Shown here piece by piece: positions 25,700-35,930 of a stretch of 64,000 nucleotides of DNA (its first letter is position 1; each line of letters opens with the position of its first letter). Made by a program: the position numbers and the translations under genes. Under the pieces are notes generated by a model. It was not told where the DNA came from and did no database searches. It saw only the letters and a list, made by a program, of their open reading frames with translations. Source of the stretch: an uncultured Lachnospiraceae bacterium (GTDB lineage Bacteria; Bacillota; Clostridia; Lachnospirales; Lachnospiraceae); NCBI GenBank assembly GCA_910577675.1, contig CAJTOR010000009.1, positions 33,563-97,562 of the forward strand. The letters are read 5' to 3'.

Positions 25700-26938
25700 C
25701 TATATCTCCCGCCTTCTGATTCCCATGCGCACGCATACAAGCAGCAGCACCACAACCGCCGCGCCGAGCAGACCGCAGAGGATACTCATACTGTTTTTTT
25801 TCTGTTCGTAATCCCTGGTCTTAGCAAGCAGTTCATTCAACTTCTGATCCGTCCCGCTGGTATCCGCCACTTTTACAATCTCCGGCTCATAGCGCTGTAT
25901 GGTATATTCCTTGCGGTCAAAACGATAAAGCCCCGTCTCACCCGCCTCGTTAGTCAGCGCCAGCAGGCAATACTCCGACTGCCTTGATGCCATGTATGCT
26001 GGGATGCTCTCACCATCCACCAAAAGAAAATCCGCCTCATACCCATCGGGAATCATCAGCCCCGACACATCCTGTGCAAGCTTATAACGGTAATTTCCAC
26101 ATAGAGTTTCCCCATCCTGCGCAAGATAAAAAATCTTTTCCTCCTGTGGGGGGGTATCCTCCGCAGAAGGGTCTTCCGGCACTTTGGTTGGTTCTAAAAC
26201 TGCACCTTCCGCCGCCCTTCTTGCCAGGATATGATAGGTGAGCACCGTCCCGTCCTCCGCCGTGATCGTCACATTCACATCATTATCCCCGTACTCTAGG
26301 TGGTCATTGCCCGAAATACTGACCTGGGAATTCACATCCTCTGCCACCGCACTGACAATCAGGCGCTGCACCGAAGCGTCAAGTTCCAATGTATACTCCA
26401 TAATTTCCGGCGAAAACTCCGGGCTCAGCGTGCCGGAACTTACCTTGAGCGCCGCGGCAAAGGCATTGTTTGAGGCATCTGAGGCTGCGCGCACAAAAAA
26501 CTTCAGGGGCTTTGCCATAACCGACATGGAATTGCCCGAATCATGGGCGTACACAACGGGGACACCACTCATCTTAAACTCACAATTTCCCCGCTTTTTA
26601 GCCATAAAAGTCATGGAATAACTGCGCAGACCAAACGACGGCGTTGCATTCACATCCGCAATCTTTAAGTATCCGTCCCCGCCTGTAATACAGGCAGGTC
26701 CGTACTGATACTCCACAACTTCGGCATCGTAAGTAAAATATCCCTCAAAATCACCAATCGTCACATCCGAAGTAATTTCAAGAACCAGCGTAAACTCTCT
26801 CCCCGCTTCCGTTTCTGCATCCTCCGTAAAAAACGTGATATCCGCACTTGCCGCAAGCACTGCCTCCCCCCGCTGCCAAACCACAGCAAGCCCCAGACAG
26901 AGTATGCAGCAAAGCACTTTCCTGTAAAAATATTTCAT
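25700..26938 (-). CDS. Secreted cohesin-like/cadherin-like protein with C-terminal membrane anchor
   Basis: 412 residues. A signal peptide (about 1-30, ending VLAASAD), then a cohesin-type beta-sandwich (about 32-150, DAETEAGREFTLVLEITSDVTIGDFEGYFTYDAEVVEY). A cadherin-like domain follows (about 160-245, LKVSSGTLSPEFSPEIMEYTLEL with VNVTITAEDGTVLTYHI), then a spacer and a membrane helix near 385-405 ending in RRRE. A cohesin fold can bind dockerins, but no dockerin gene is nearby, so adhesion or wall scaffolding is as likely. It lies 24 bp after the large SH3b glucosaminidase and is probably cotranscribed with it. Confidence 0.8.
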   Translation of the reverse strand: MKYFYRKVLCCILCLGLAVVWQRGEAVLAASADITFFTEDAETEAGREFTLVLEITSDVTIGDFEGYFTYDAEVVEYQYGPACITGGDGYLKIADVNATPSFGLRSYSMTFMAKKRGNCEFKMSGVPVVYAHDSGNSMSVMAKPLKFFVRAASDASNNAFAAALKVSSGTLSPEFSPEIMEYTLELDASVQRLIVSAVAEDVNSQVSISGNDHLEYGDNDVNVTITAEDGTVLTYHILARRAAEGAVLEPTKVPEDPSAEDTPPQEEKIFYLAQDGETLCGNYRYKLAQDVSGLMIPDGYEADFLLVDGESIPAYMASRQSEYCLLALTNEAGETGLYRFDRKEYTIQRYEPEIVKVADTSGTDQKLNELLAKTRDYEQKKNSMSILCGLLGAAVVVLLLVCVRMGIRRREI

Positions 26939-26962
26939 GCTTCCACATCCTTTTTTGCAGAC

Positions 26963-29900
26963 TTACTCCGAGCGCGCCACCGTAACCCGATATTCCCTCA
27001 CATCCCCGTTCTCAGCCGTCACATAAATAATGAAATCGTTGATGCCGACTGAAAGCGGATACCAGTCGTTCCCGCTCACTGCGGCAAGACGGCTTACCGG
27101 CTCCGCAGAAATCTGAACCATATCGCAGGAATTATCCACCACGATATAGTAATCCTGTTCCAATGCCATATCAAAAGTTGGGGTCAGGGAAAGTTCATTC
27201 CCGGCCGCATCCTTTACGGAAAGGGTTTTTAGCCAGTTGTTTGGATTATATGCGATCCCCGGCTCTTTGGCAGGCTCCTGCGGCATATTAAGATATACCG
27301 GGATCGAAAATACCAGCGGCAGCTCGCCAAACTCTGCATACGCGCCCGCCACCTTGCGCCCCTCCGAGTATGGTGCCTCAACATTCGCCATATACTGGTG
27401 CGAGTAAGTCGAGGTTGGAGTCATATTAAACTTCTGCAAATAAATTGTATTCTGCCCGCGGTTAATATAGGAATAGCCAATATAGTATGCACCGCCTAAA
27501 ATCGCTCGGTACGGGTCAGTCCACGGGATCATCATACTCTCATTTAACGCCGCATTGGTACTTCCGTTCATCGCATATTTCAGACCGTTCGCAATCGCCC
27601 CGCCCGCTACAGTACTGTGATATGCACCGATATTATAAAAATTGTACAGCCCCTCAAATCCGGAAACAGTACCCGAAACACTGTTGCTAAGCGAATCCGT
27701 GCCAACCACCACCTCCTGCTTGACGCGGGAAGCCAGATGGAACGGGCTTACGCCGGAATACTGCGCTGCCATCTCAAAAATCTGTCCGTAAGTCGCCGAG
27801 GCAGAGTTTCCAAAATCATCTATGTAGGACACATACTGATTTCCCATCGCTGTATTGCGCAGGATATTCTCCACGCCGTCCACGGTCTGGTAGGCTGGTT
27901 CGTAGGTCAGAAGCTCAAACTGGAAAATATTGGTATCATCCAGGAAATTGCGCGGGTCCATATAATAGGCATTGGCTTCCCTTGATGCTGTCACCCATGT
28001 CGAACCATCATAAACCACAAAGGTATCCGTTTTCCAGTTGTAAGCATTTTGCTCAAACGACTTCCAGGCAGCTCCCTTGGTATTTGAAATCAGGTTTTTG
28101 CCAACCGCACTCTCATTGTCCACCGCAGTGTTCCAGTCAAGCCCCGTATGGTTTGCCACAAATTTCCACTGCGGATGCAGCGCGTGCAATGTGCGCAGCG
28201 CACCTCGGTAACTCTCCGGGAAATTCTGCGCGTCGAGCAGAGCCTCAAAATCTGTTGGATCAACCACCTGCGGCGGGATATCCGTCGGATATGGGGATGG
28301 CTCTGCGGGAGTCGGTACTTCCTGCGTCGGATCATCCAAAATCTCCCCGCCATCGACATAGAGAACATAATCCGCATTTATATAACCCACATAATCAACG
28401 CCATCCTGCTTAAAGACCACATGGCACCAGCGGTTCTCACCGTCATCCACAATATCAAGCACCTCAAACACATTCTCCGTGCTGATTACCACCGAAAACC
28501 CATTCGCATTCTTAACCAGTTTGCTGCCATACTGCGGCAGTTCCTTCAGGGCAAGCGCCGTCACTTCCGTAATCTTGCCCTGCCCCTTTGATGGCAGTGC
28601 AGGAGTCGGACTTGGCGTAGGCGTTGGAGTCAGTGTCGGGGTCGGCTCAACTTCCTCCGGCGGGGCAGTTGGCTCCGGTGACATTGTAGGAGTTGGTGTC
28701 AGAGTCGGAGTAGGGGACGGCTGTGGTTCTTCCTCCACTTCCCCAATAAGCGAAAGCTTGTCCGCCGTCGCATAGCCAGTGTAAGTCTTTTTACTAACCT
28801 CCACTTCCACTTCAAACCATTTTTTCCCTGAAACACTGGTTTCCGAAATAAGGGTTACCTGCGTGCCCTTTGCCAAGGATAAAATACTGCCGCCGGATTT
28901 CGTCACATAGACCGCCTTGCTGTCGGCTTTGCTCCGCAGTTTTAGCGACCCTCCCACTACCTTTGCATACACTTCCTGCGGAAAATCAAGGGCAACATAC
29001 TGTGAGAACAAGTAGCCGACATATTCCTTCTTTCCAACCGTAAGCGCAGCGCGGTACCAGATTCCGTCATCCTCCACACTGGTATTTAATACCGCAAGCT
29101 TCTGGTTCTTTGAAAGTTCCACCAAAACATCGCTGCTTGTGGATGCCTTCTTCCTCAGATTGAGAGTATTCGCTGTCACTGTCGCATTATATGCATATTC
29201 CTGCTCATCATCGACCACAACCGGCGTTGTAGTTGGCTGCGGGGTCGGTGTCGGCGTAACGTAAGCTGTTTCCGCAAGCCCCACTAACTCCACCTGCGCA
29301 AGCTTTACATACCCGTAATACTTTACCCCCGAAACAGTCACCCTAACGCGCAGCCATTTCTCCCCCCCTGCCATCTTCTCGGAAAGGACATACAATAATT
29401 TTCCCTTGGAAATAGAAACCACATCGCCATCTTCCGTTTCCACTTTCTCCTTCCCGCCCGCTTCCGTAACCAAATTCAACTTTGCCTTCGTTTTCGCATA
29501 AAAATATTTTTTGAAGGTAAAGGCCGCATAATCACTGACAATATATCCCTTCTTTGTCTTGCCATCCACCTTTGTCGAAACATAGTACCAGAGATAGCCG
29601 TCCGCATCCTTTGTTCCAAGCACCGTCACCGCATCCCCCTTTTTCAGGGTTGCGTACACTTCCGACTCCGTGTCCGCCGACTTTCTAAAATTCAGCTCAT
29701 TCGCGGTTATCTTTGCCGGAATTTTAAGATTGTAGACGGTGGTTTTTACAAGATCCGGAGTTGGCGTTGCCGTGGGTGTCGGTGTTGCTGTCGCCGTAAC
29801 TTTTATAAATGTACCAAGACAATAACCCTTTACCTGATTCCCGCCCACCTTAAGACCAATCTCATACCATCCGTCCTTCTCCGAGTAAATAGAAACTTCC

Positions 29901-30130
29901 TGACCTTTGGTCAACACCACATTTTTTCCACCCGACTTCACCTGCGGGTAATCCGTCCCGGGTCCGCTCCTTATATTCAGCTCATTCGCAGTGCACACAC
30001 CCTTTATCGGCACACTTGCCGCCCGCGTTACAAGCATCCGCGCTCCCTGCTGCAAAATCGTCATAAAATACGGACACAAAAAAGATATGCATAACAGCAT
30101 CACAAGATATTTCCGAAATCGTTTTCGCAT
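26963..30130 (-). CDS. Secreted N-acetylglucosaminidase with six SH3b domains
   Basis: 1055 residues. A signal peptide (about 1-38), then six bacterial SH3 domains up to about residue 590, each with the T-A-N-x-L-N-(L/F/I)-R-type entry or a variant. They are joined by low-complexity Thr-Pro linkers (ATPTPTATPTPD and similar). At about 620-935 there is a glucosaminidase domain (FPESYRGALRTLHALHPQWKF, SAVGKNLIS, ASRVKQEV), followed by a cadherin-like C-terminal domain (MALEQDYYIVVD, ENGDVREYRVTVA). It probably cleaves peptidoglycan glycan strands, with the SH3b domains binding the wall. The repetitive Thr-Pro DNA may vary in length. Confidence 0.9.
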   Translation of the reverse strand: MRKRFRKYLVMLLCISFLCPYFMTILQQGARMLVTRAASVPIKGVCTANELNIRSGPGTDYPQVKSGGKNVVLTKGQEVSIYSEKDGWYEIGLKVGGNQVKGYCLGTFIKVTATATPTPTATPTPDLVKTTVYNLKIPAKITANELNFRKSADTESEVYATLKKGDAVTVLGTKDADGYLWYYVSTKVDGKTKKGYIVSDYAAFTFKKYFYAKTKAKLNLVTEAGGKEKVETEDGDVVSISKGKLLYVLSEKMAGGEKWLRVRVTVSGVKYYGYVKLAQVELVGLAETAYVTPTPTPQPTTTPVVVDDEQEYAYNATVTANTLNLRKKASTSSDVLVELSKNQKLAVLNTSVEDDGIWYRAALTVGKKEYVGYLFSQYVALDFPQEVYAKVVGGSLKLRSKADSKAVYVTKSGGSILSLAKGTQVTLISETSVSGKKWFEVEVEVSKKTYTGYATADKLSLIGEVEEEPQPSPTPTLTPTPTMSPEPTAPPEEVEPTPTLTPTPTPSPTPALPSKGQGKITEVTALALKELPQYGSKLVKNANGFSVVISTENVFEVLDIVDDGENRWCHVVFKQDGVDYVGYINADYVLYVDGGEILDDPTQEVPTPAEPSPYPTDIPPQVVDPTDFEALLDAQNFPESYRGALRTLHALHPQWKFVANHTGLDWNTAVDNESAVGKNLISNTKGAAWKSFEQNAYNWKTDTFVVYDGSTWVTASREANAYYMDPRNFLDDTNIFQFELLTYEPAYQTVDGVENILRNTAMGNQYVSYIDDFGNSASATYGQIFEMAAQYSGVSPFHLASRVKQEVVVGTDSLSNSVSGTVSGFEGLYNFYNIGAYHSTVAGGAIANGLKYAMNGSTNAALNESMMIPWTDPYRAILGGAYYIGYSYINRGQNTIYLQKFNMTPTSTYSHQYMANVEAPYSEGRKVAGAYAEFGELPLVFSIPVYLNMPQEPAKEPGIAYNPNNWLKTLSVKDAAGNELSLTPTFDMALEQDYYIVVDNSCDMVQISAEPVSRLAAVSGNDWYPLSVGINDFIIYVTAENGDVREYRVTVARSE

Positions 30131-30504
30131 AATTTACCTCCACAAGAATTCCAATGTATGTACCAACTGCTTCATTTTCGTGTGAAAAACTTTCACATCA
30201 GACTTTCCCTCAAACAATTGCGGGATTTTTCGTCCGTAAAACATAAAATACGCGGGTATTCTATCAGGGGAATGTGGCATATCCATGTCATTTTTCGTCT
30301 TTTTCCTATGCACCTGACTTTGTACACTGCCACATTTTAAGCGGGTTTACGGGAATATTAGGGAATTTTGGAAATTTATAAAGAATAAAGTTTAGAACAA
30401 TTTAAGATTCTTTTAACACAAACGAAAAAGACTGGAAAAAACAATCGCTTTTTCCAGCCTTTTACTATATTTTGCAAAACGGTTGCTACTTCCCCGCCCG
30501 CAAT
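30131..30504. other. Intergenic region between the SH3b glucosaminidase and pheT
   Basis: A 374-bp AT-rich gap with no supported gene. It contains the pheST terminator (30424-30463) and a small hairpin at 30181-30197 (TGTGAAA/TTTCACA) in the leader of the glucosaminidase gene. No consensus promoter for the glucosaminidase was clear. Confidence 0.55.
30424..30463. terminator. Terminator after pheT
   Basis: AAAAAGACTGGAAAAA pairs with TTTTTCCAGCCTTTT around a short loop, with T-runs on both sides, so it can work in both directions. Confidence 0.8.
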
Positions 30505-32943
30505 TTATGAGCGCAGCTCAATTCCAAGTGTCCTGACACCCTTTAAGATCTTCTCCATCGCCGCATTCACCTCCGAATCCTCAAGCGTCTTATCATTCGC
30601 GCGGAAGCTTATCGAATAGGCGATCGACTTATATCCCTCTGCGATCTGGGCACCCTCGTAGATATCAAACAATTCATAGTGCTCCAGATATTTCCCGCCG
30701 TTTTTCCGGATAATCTCCTCAACCTGCCCTGCCAGGATCTCCTTCTTCATTACCATGCTGATATCTCTGGTTACAGGCGGGAATTTCGCAACTCCCACAT
30801 ATTTTGTATCAAAATCTGCCTTCTCTACAATCTGCGGCATATCAAGCACCGCCGCATACACCTTTTCCCCGATGCCGTAGCGCTCTGCCACCTCCGGGTG
30901 GATTTCGCCGAGATACCCAATCACCCCGCCCTGATAGCAGATATTTGCCTGCCTGCCCGGATGCAGGTAAGTCTTTCCCGCCTGCGGGTCATAGGTCAGG
31001 ATATCCTTTAAGCCGACTTTCTCAAGAAATTCCTCAACCACACCCTTCAAATCAAAGAAATCCCCCTCACCGTAAAACCCGAGCACAAACTGCATGCGCT
31101 CATCCGGAAGTTCTGCAAGCGGCAGGCTCTTTGGCAGGTACACATTCGCAAGCTCATACAGCCGCACATTCTTATTGCGGCGGTTATAATTCGTTGCAAG
31201 CGAGCTTAGCAGACCGTTTAAAGGCAGGGTGCGCATCACGCTGTAATCCTCCCCCAGCGGATTGCTGATTACTACAGTATTCCTTGCCGCATCACCCTGA
31301 GGAATCAGAAGCTTGTCAAAAACCTTGGGACTCTCGAACGAATAATTCTGCGACTCAAAAAATCCGAACTGCTCCGCCATCTGCCTTGCCATCGCTTCAA
31401 TGCGAAGCTTAAACGAAAGCTTCCCCGTTGTCGCCTCACCGCTTGGCAGCGTTGCCGGGATATTGTCATACCCGTAAAAACGCGCCACTTCCTCGTCAAG
31501 GTCACACTGTGAGTTCACATCCTGCCGCCAGGTCGGCACGATCACCTCGCCTGTCGCCTCGTCATAGGCAAGATCAATTTTCCTGAAATAAGAAAGCATT
31601 GTCTGCTTGTCAAGTTTTGTCCCAAGTACCGCGTTCGTGCGCTCATAATCAAATTTCACGCGCTTTTCCTGCCATGGTTCAGGGTAGACATCCACCGCGC
31701 CGCCAACCACTTCACCCGCGCCAAGCTCCTCAATCAACTGGCACGCGCGATCCATCGCCGCCATCGCGTTGTTCGGGTCAAGCCCCTTCTCAAATTTTGC
31801 TGCCGCGTCCGTGCGCAGACCAAGCTTCTTGCCGGATAGGCGGATGTTCGTACCGTCAAAACATGCTGCCTCAAACAGCATTGTCTTAACGTCATCCGTA
31901 ATCTTTGAATTCTCACCCCCCATAATCCCAGCAATCCCGACCGCCTTTTCCCCGTCGCAGATCATTAACATGGAGGAATCAACCTGGCGCACCTGCCCGT
32001 CCAGCGTCACAAACTCCTCGCCATCCTTAGCGCGGCGCACAATAATCTTTTTTCCGGCGAGCCGGTCAAGATCATAAGCGTGCATCGGCTGCGCATATTC
32101 CTCCATCACATAATTAGTAATATCAACAATATTGTTGATCGGGCGGATGCCGTTCGCCGCAAGACGGCGCTGCATCCACATCGGGGATGGGGCAATCTTG
32201 ATATTTTTCACAACCCTCCCGACATAGCGGCGGCAAAGTGTTGTATCCTCTATTTCCACCGACACATAATCCGAAGCTTTCTCATTATTCCCGGTCTTTT
32301 TCACAACCGGCGGCACAAATTCCTTTCCAAAGGTCGCAGCCGCCTCGCGGGCAATGCCAAGCACGCCAAAGCAGTCCACGCGGTTGCTTGTAACTTCATA
32401 TTCAAAATTCACATCGTGAAGCCCAAGCGCTTCCACCGCATCCGAGCCAATCTTTAAATCCGCATATGCAGGGTTGTTATTGAAAATATACAGCCCCTCC
32501 TCCGGCGCATCCGGATACATTTCCCTGCTTGAACCAAGTTCCTCGATCGAGCACATCATACCGAACGATTCCACCCCGCGCAGTTTCCCTTTTTTGATCC
32601 GGATACCGCCCGGCGTTTTCTCACCGTTGTGGCCGCCTGCCACGCGCCCGCCGTCAAGTACCACCGGAACGACAGCTCCCTCAAACACATTTGGCGCGCC
32701 CGTCACAATCTGTACCGTATCGCCCTCCTCGCTCACCTGCACCTGGCAGATTACCAGTTTATCCGCGTCCGGGTGGCGCAAAACCTTATTCACCCTGCCG
32801 ACCACAATCTTTTCCAAGTCGGCATCAAAACATTCATAGCCCTCCACCTTCGTGCCGGACAATGTCATTGCATCCGTATATTCCTGCGCCGTGCAGTCAA
32901 GCCCCGGCACGTAAGCTTTAATCCAAGAAAGCGGTGTATTCAT
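30505..32943 (-). CDS. pheT: Phenylalanine-tRNA ligase beta subunit
   Basis: 812 residues. N-terminal tRNA-binding EMAP-like domain (VVGRVNKVLRHPDADKLVICQV), B3/B4 editing domain, B5 domain (RTNAVLG) and a C-terminal anticodon-binding domain (AKFPPVTRDISMVM). It forms an alpha2-beta2 enzyme with PheS. It starts 72 bp after pheS and shares its T-box leader. Confidence 0.96.
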   Translation of the reverse strand: MNTPLSWIKAYVPGLDCTAQEYTDAMTLSGTKVEGYECFDADLEKIVVGRVNKVLRHPDADKLVICQVQVSEEGDTVQIVTGAPNVFEGAVVPVVLDGGRVAGGHNGEKTPGGIRIKKGKLRGVESFGMMCSIEELGSSREMYPDAPEEGLYIFNNNPAYADLKIGSDAVEALGLHDVNFEYEVTSNRVDCFGVLGIAREAAATFGKEFVPPVVKKTGNNEKASDYVSVEIEDTTLCRRYVGRVVKNIKIAPSPMWMQRRLAANGIRPINNIVDITNYVMEEYAQPMHAYDLDRLAGKKIIVRRAKDGEEFVTLDGQVRQVDSSMLMICDGEKAVGIAGIMGGENSKITDDVKTMLFEAACFDGTNIRLSGKKLGLRTDAAAKFEKGLDPNNAMAAMDRACQLIEELGAGEVVGGAVDVYPEPWQEKRVKFDYERTNAVLGTKLDKQTMLSYFRKIDLAYDEATGEVIVPTWRQDVNSQCDLDEEVARFYGYDNIPATLPSGEATTGKLSFKLRIEAMARQMAEQFGFFESQNYSFESPKVFDKLLIPQGDAARNTVVISNPLGEDYSVMRTLPLNGLLSSLATNYNRRNKNVRLYELANVYLPKSLPLAELPDERMQFVLGFYGEGDFFDLKGVVEEFLEKVGLKDILTYDPQAGKTYLHPGRQANICYQGGVIGYLGEIHPEVAERYGIGEKVYAAVLDMPQIVEKADFDTKYVGVAKFPPVTRDISMVMKKEILAGQVEEIIRKNGGKYLEHYELFDIYEGAQIAEGYKSIAYSISFRANDKTLEDSEVNAAMEKILKGVRTLGIELRS

Positions 32944-33015
32944 AGATAACCCTCTTTTCTGCCGCTTTATGCGGCGCTACTTTATTTTTATGGCAGACCA
33001 CACCCTGCCCCGCGG

Positions 33016-34035
33016 CTAGAACTGCTTTAAAAACCTCACATCATTCTCATAAAGCAGGCGCATATCGTCAATCTCATATTTCAGCAGCGCGATGCGCTCC
33101 AGTCCCACACCGAATGCAAAACCCGTGTATTCCTCCGGGTCGATACCGCTCATTTTCAGCACATTTGGGTGCACCATACCGCACCCTAATATTTCAATCC
33201 AGCCCGAACCCTTACAGAAACGGCATCCGCTTCCGCCGCACTTAAAGCAGGAAACATCCACCTCCGCCGAAGGTTCGGTAAACGGGAAATGATGCGGGCG
33301 GAATTTTACCTTTGTGTCCGCGCCGAAAAGTTCTTTTGCAAACTCCGCGAGCGTACCCTTTAAATCCGCAAATGTGATATGCTTATCAATTACCAGCCCC
33401 TCAATCTGATGGAAACTCGGAGAGTGTGTCGCGTCCACTTCATCCGAGCGGAACACCCTGCCCGGCGCGATAATGCGGATCGGCAGTTTCCCCTGCTCCA
33501 TCACATGCGCCTGCACGGACGAAGTCTGCGTGCGCAGCACAATATTATCCGTCACATAGAAGGTATCCTGCTCATCCCTTGCCGGGTGGTTTTTCGGGAT
33601 ATTTAACGCCTCGAAATTATAATAATCGTACTCGACTTCCGGTCCTTCCACCACCTCATAACCCATGCCGACAAAAATGCGCTCCACCTCTTCTAGCGCA
33701 ATGGTATTTGGATGCCGGTGCCCAAGCATCGGCTTTTTGGCTGGCAGGGTCACATCAATTGTTTCCGCCGCCATTTTCTCCTCGCGCAACTTTTTCTCAA
33801 ATGCCTGTTTGCGCTCCTCAAGCTTCGCCTCAATCGCCGCCCTCGCCTCATTGACCATCTGCCCGACTGCCGGGCGCTCCTGCGGCGCAACATCCTTTAA
33901 GGACTTGAGCATATCCGTAAGTTCCCCCTTTTTCCCAAGGAACGCCACACGGATATCGTTCAGCTTATCAAGCCCCTCCGAAGCCGTAATCTGTGAGAGT
34001 GCCCTCTCCTTTAACTGTGCTAATTTCTCCTTCAT
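33016..34035 (-). CDS. pheS: Phenylalanine-tRNA ligase alpha subunit
   Basis: 339 residues from MKEKLAQLKERALSQI, which follows AAAGAGG. A longer frame to 34224 was rejected because it runs back into the T-box terminator. Coiled-coil N-terminus, then class II catalytic motifs: GHRHPNTIALEEVERIF, motif 2 FRSDEVDATHSPSFHQIEGLVID and motif 3 AFGVGLERIALLKY. It charges tRNA-Phe. Confidence 0.96.
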   Translation of the reverse strand: MKEKLAQLKERALSQITASEGLDKLNDIRVAFLGKKGELTDMLKSLKDVAPQERPAVGQMVNEARAAIEAKLEERKQAFEKKLREEKMAAETIDVTLPAKKPMLGHRHPNTIALEEVERIFVGMGYEVVEGPEVEYDYYNFEALNIPKNHPARDEQDTFYVTDNIVLRTQTSSVQAHVMEQGKLPIRIIAPGRVFRSDEVDATHSPSFHQIEGLVIDKHITFADLKGTLAEFAKELFGADTKVKFRPHHFPFTEPSAEVDVSCFKCGGSGCRFCKGSGWIEILGCGMVHPNVLKMSGIDPEEYTGFAFGVGLERIALLKYEIDDMRLLYENDVRFLKQF

Positions 34036-34195
34036 AAAAGCCTCTTTCTGCGCTGCGGTTATTTTCCCGCCTCTTTGGCAGCGCACAAAAGCGGGGCGGG
34101 TTATCGCCGCAGAAGGAGTATTCGCGTGCGCCGCCATAACGGTATTTCCCTGCACGGGTCTGTAATTAAATTCGCGCCCCGCGCAAGGGCTGCGC

Positions 34196-34503
34196 ATAAA
34201 AAAAACGCCCCTTCTGCAACACAAAAGGGACGGAGTAATCTACTTCGCGGTACCACCCTGATTCCCGCCAAAATATGGCGGACACTCGATGACATACGTA
34301 ACGTGTATGAAACGTCAGAACCTACTGTCAATGTCTTCAGCCCCGCTGCTCCGGTGTGAAAGTCAACTGTCATTTGAACACGGGGAAGCTCTCAGCCGGT
34401 GACTTCCCTTCTCTTAGTGAAAACAACAGTCTGCTGCGATATGCAAACACCATCTCTGCATTTTTCTCCCCAGCTTACAACTGTACTGCACCGGGGTATT
34501 ATG
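34196..34503 (-). ncRNA. T-box leader controlling pheS-pheT
   Basis: The minus strand contains the T-box sequence AGGGTGGTACCGCG (34246-34259), followed by a terminator stem (34198-34232) with eight U residues. Upstream lies a stem-I-like region with paired GAAGGGAAG and CTTCCCC arms. By position it senses uncharged tRNA-Phe; the exact specifier triplet could not be fixed by eye. The 34036-34195 stretch between the terminator and pheS holds no gene. Confidence 0.9.
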
Positions 34504-34509
34504 GGAACT

Positions 34510-34537
34510 ATTTTAGCATATTTTTTCGGAATGTCAA
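34510..34537 (-). promoter_or_regulatory. Promoter of the T-box-pheST transcript
   Basis: TTGACA (34532-34537), a 16-bp spacer and TAAAAT (34510-34515) on the minus strand, 13 bp beyond the mcrC stop. Confidence 0.75.
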
Positions 34538-34549
34538 CCCCAAAATTTT

Positions 34550-35890
34550 TCAGGAATTTTCATCCAAAATTTTACAAAATTCTTCCATATTCTCCTCCAT
34601 CCCCGCCACATCCACCAAAAACAGTCGGACACATGTTCCGTCGCCGCTCTCAAAGCGGATTGGCGCATGCCCCCTCATCTCATCATTTACCGGATATAAA
34701 AGCCAGACCTCGGGCGCTTTATATTTTTTTGAATAGGCATACATCTGATACATATCTGCCTGGGAAATCCCATATCCCGCCCCCCGGTCAATTAGTCTTT
34801 TCCACTTCGTATCAAGAATTACCGTCCTCCCCGCCCTTACCAAAACGATATCCGGGCAGAGCGAAAACTGCCGCCCCCTCTCCACAAACAGGGAGTATCG
34901 GTTATCCTGGCACAAAACTTCCCAGCCCCTGACAGAAAACACTCTTTTTATCTGCTGCGCCACATAACTTTCATAAACCGATTCCATCGGGAACAAAAGC
35001 GCCTTTGCGGGGATGGAACCGGAGAAAACTGTTATTCCACGATTCATCAAAAAGACCCTAGACCACTTCATCAGCCTTTCATAGTCTTTTGTACTCCGAT
35101 TTATCACAACCTTAGAAAAATCTTTCTCATAATTTTCCGATGCCAAAACCATACCGAAATAAATCAGAAGCTGCCGAACCATCCGCGTATTTTCCTCATT
35201 TGTTGTCAATTTCTGCAACCTGAGCAGGGTCGCCTTTATAATGCGGTTCTCCGCCCTGTTCTGATTAAACTCATCGCATGCGACATAAAAGCGCTCCCTG
35301 TGCGCTAAGTTAATGCAAAGTTGTTTATTTACAAGAAGTTTTCCCCTGCAATATGAAAGATTTTCCTCCCCCGCCATATAATCCGATTGCAGTCCTCTTT
35401 TTACCAGCCACTTAACTTCCTGCAAATACATATTTATAAAAAGCTCATAAAGATTCATCCGATCCGCTTTTAAAGAGGCATCAAGAAACTCCCTGCCCTT
35501 AAAATCTTTCATGCTCGAAAGCATTTTAAGAAACACCTTTTTTGTTTTTTCACTCCCCTGTTCCCCATCCTCCCCAAAGGATATCTTTGGCAATATCTGT
35601 ATCTGAAATCCGCTTTTTAGCTGGATAAGCCCCACATAATTTTTGACAAAAACCACATCGCCCACGCCGCGCCGATACCCGATCCCCATAAAATCTAAAG
35701 CATCCGCCCTCTCACCCTCCCCCGAAATCCCATGGAGAAAGGCAAGCAGCTCATCAAATTCCTCCCGTTCCAGATACTTATATTTTTTATCCTCCCTGTA
35801 ATCGGGATTACAGATTATTTTATCAAATTCTTTTACCTCAAATAATTTTCCCATCTCGTTGCACAGCCGCAAACCGGAATGCAGGAGCAT
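34550..35890 (-). CDS. mcrC: McrC-like nuclease subunit of a McrBC type IV restriction system
   Basis: 446 residues from the first ATG; an internal start at 35854 (MGKLFEVKEF) is equally possible because neither has a strong ribosome site. The N-terminal half has NYVGLIQLKSGFQIQILPKIS, usual in McrC. The C-terminal PD-(D/E)xK nuclease core is visible as LCPDIVLVRAGRTVILDTKWK. McrC cuts DNA when the McrB motor translocates on modified DNA. It starts 40 bp after mcrB. Confidence 0.88.
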   Translation of the reverse strand: MLLHSGLRLCNEMGKLFEVKEFDKIICNPDYREDKKYKYLEREEFDELLAFLHGISGEGERADALDFMGIGYRRGVGDVVFVKNYVGLIQLKSGFQIQILPKISFGEDGEQGSEKTKKVFLKMLSSMKDFKGREFLDASLKADRMNLYELFINMYLQEVKWLVKRGLQSDYMAGEENLSYCRGKLLVNKQLCINLAHRERFYVACDEFNQNRAENRIIKATLLRLQKLTTNEENTRMVRQLLIYFGMVLASENYEKDFSKVVINRSTKDYERLMKWSRVFLMNRGITVFSGSIPAKALLFPMESVYESYVAQQIKRVFSVRGWEVLCQDNRYSLFVERGRQFSLCPDIVLVRAGRTVILDTKWKRLIDRGAGYGISQADMYQMYAYSKKYKAPEVWLLYPVNDEMRGHAPIRFESGDGTCVRLFLVDVAGMEENMEEFCKILDENS

Positions 35891-35930
35891 CCGATTAAAG
35901 CTTACCTTTCCCTCTCACAAAAGCAACTTC

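Noticed and set aside
28090-28775. Plus- and minus-strand frames within the SH3b glucosaminidase gene, some glycine/valine rich
   Set aside because: They are frame shadows of the Thr-Pro linker DNA of the real gene.
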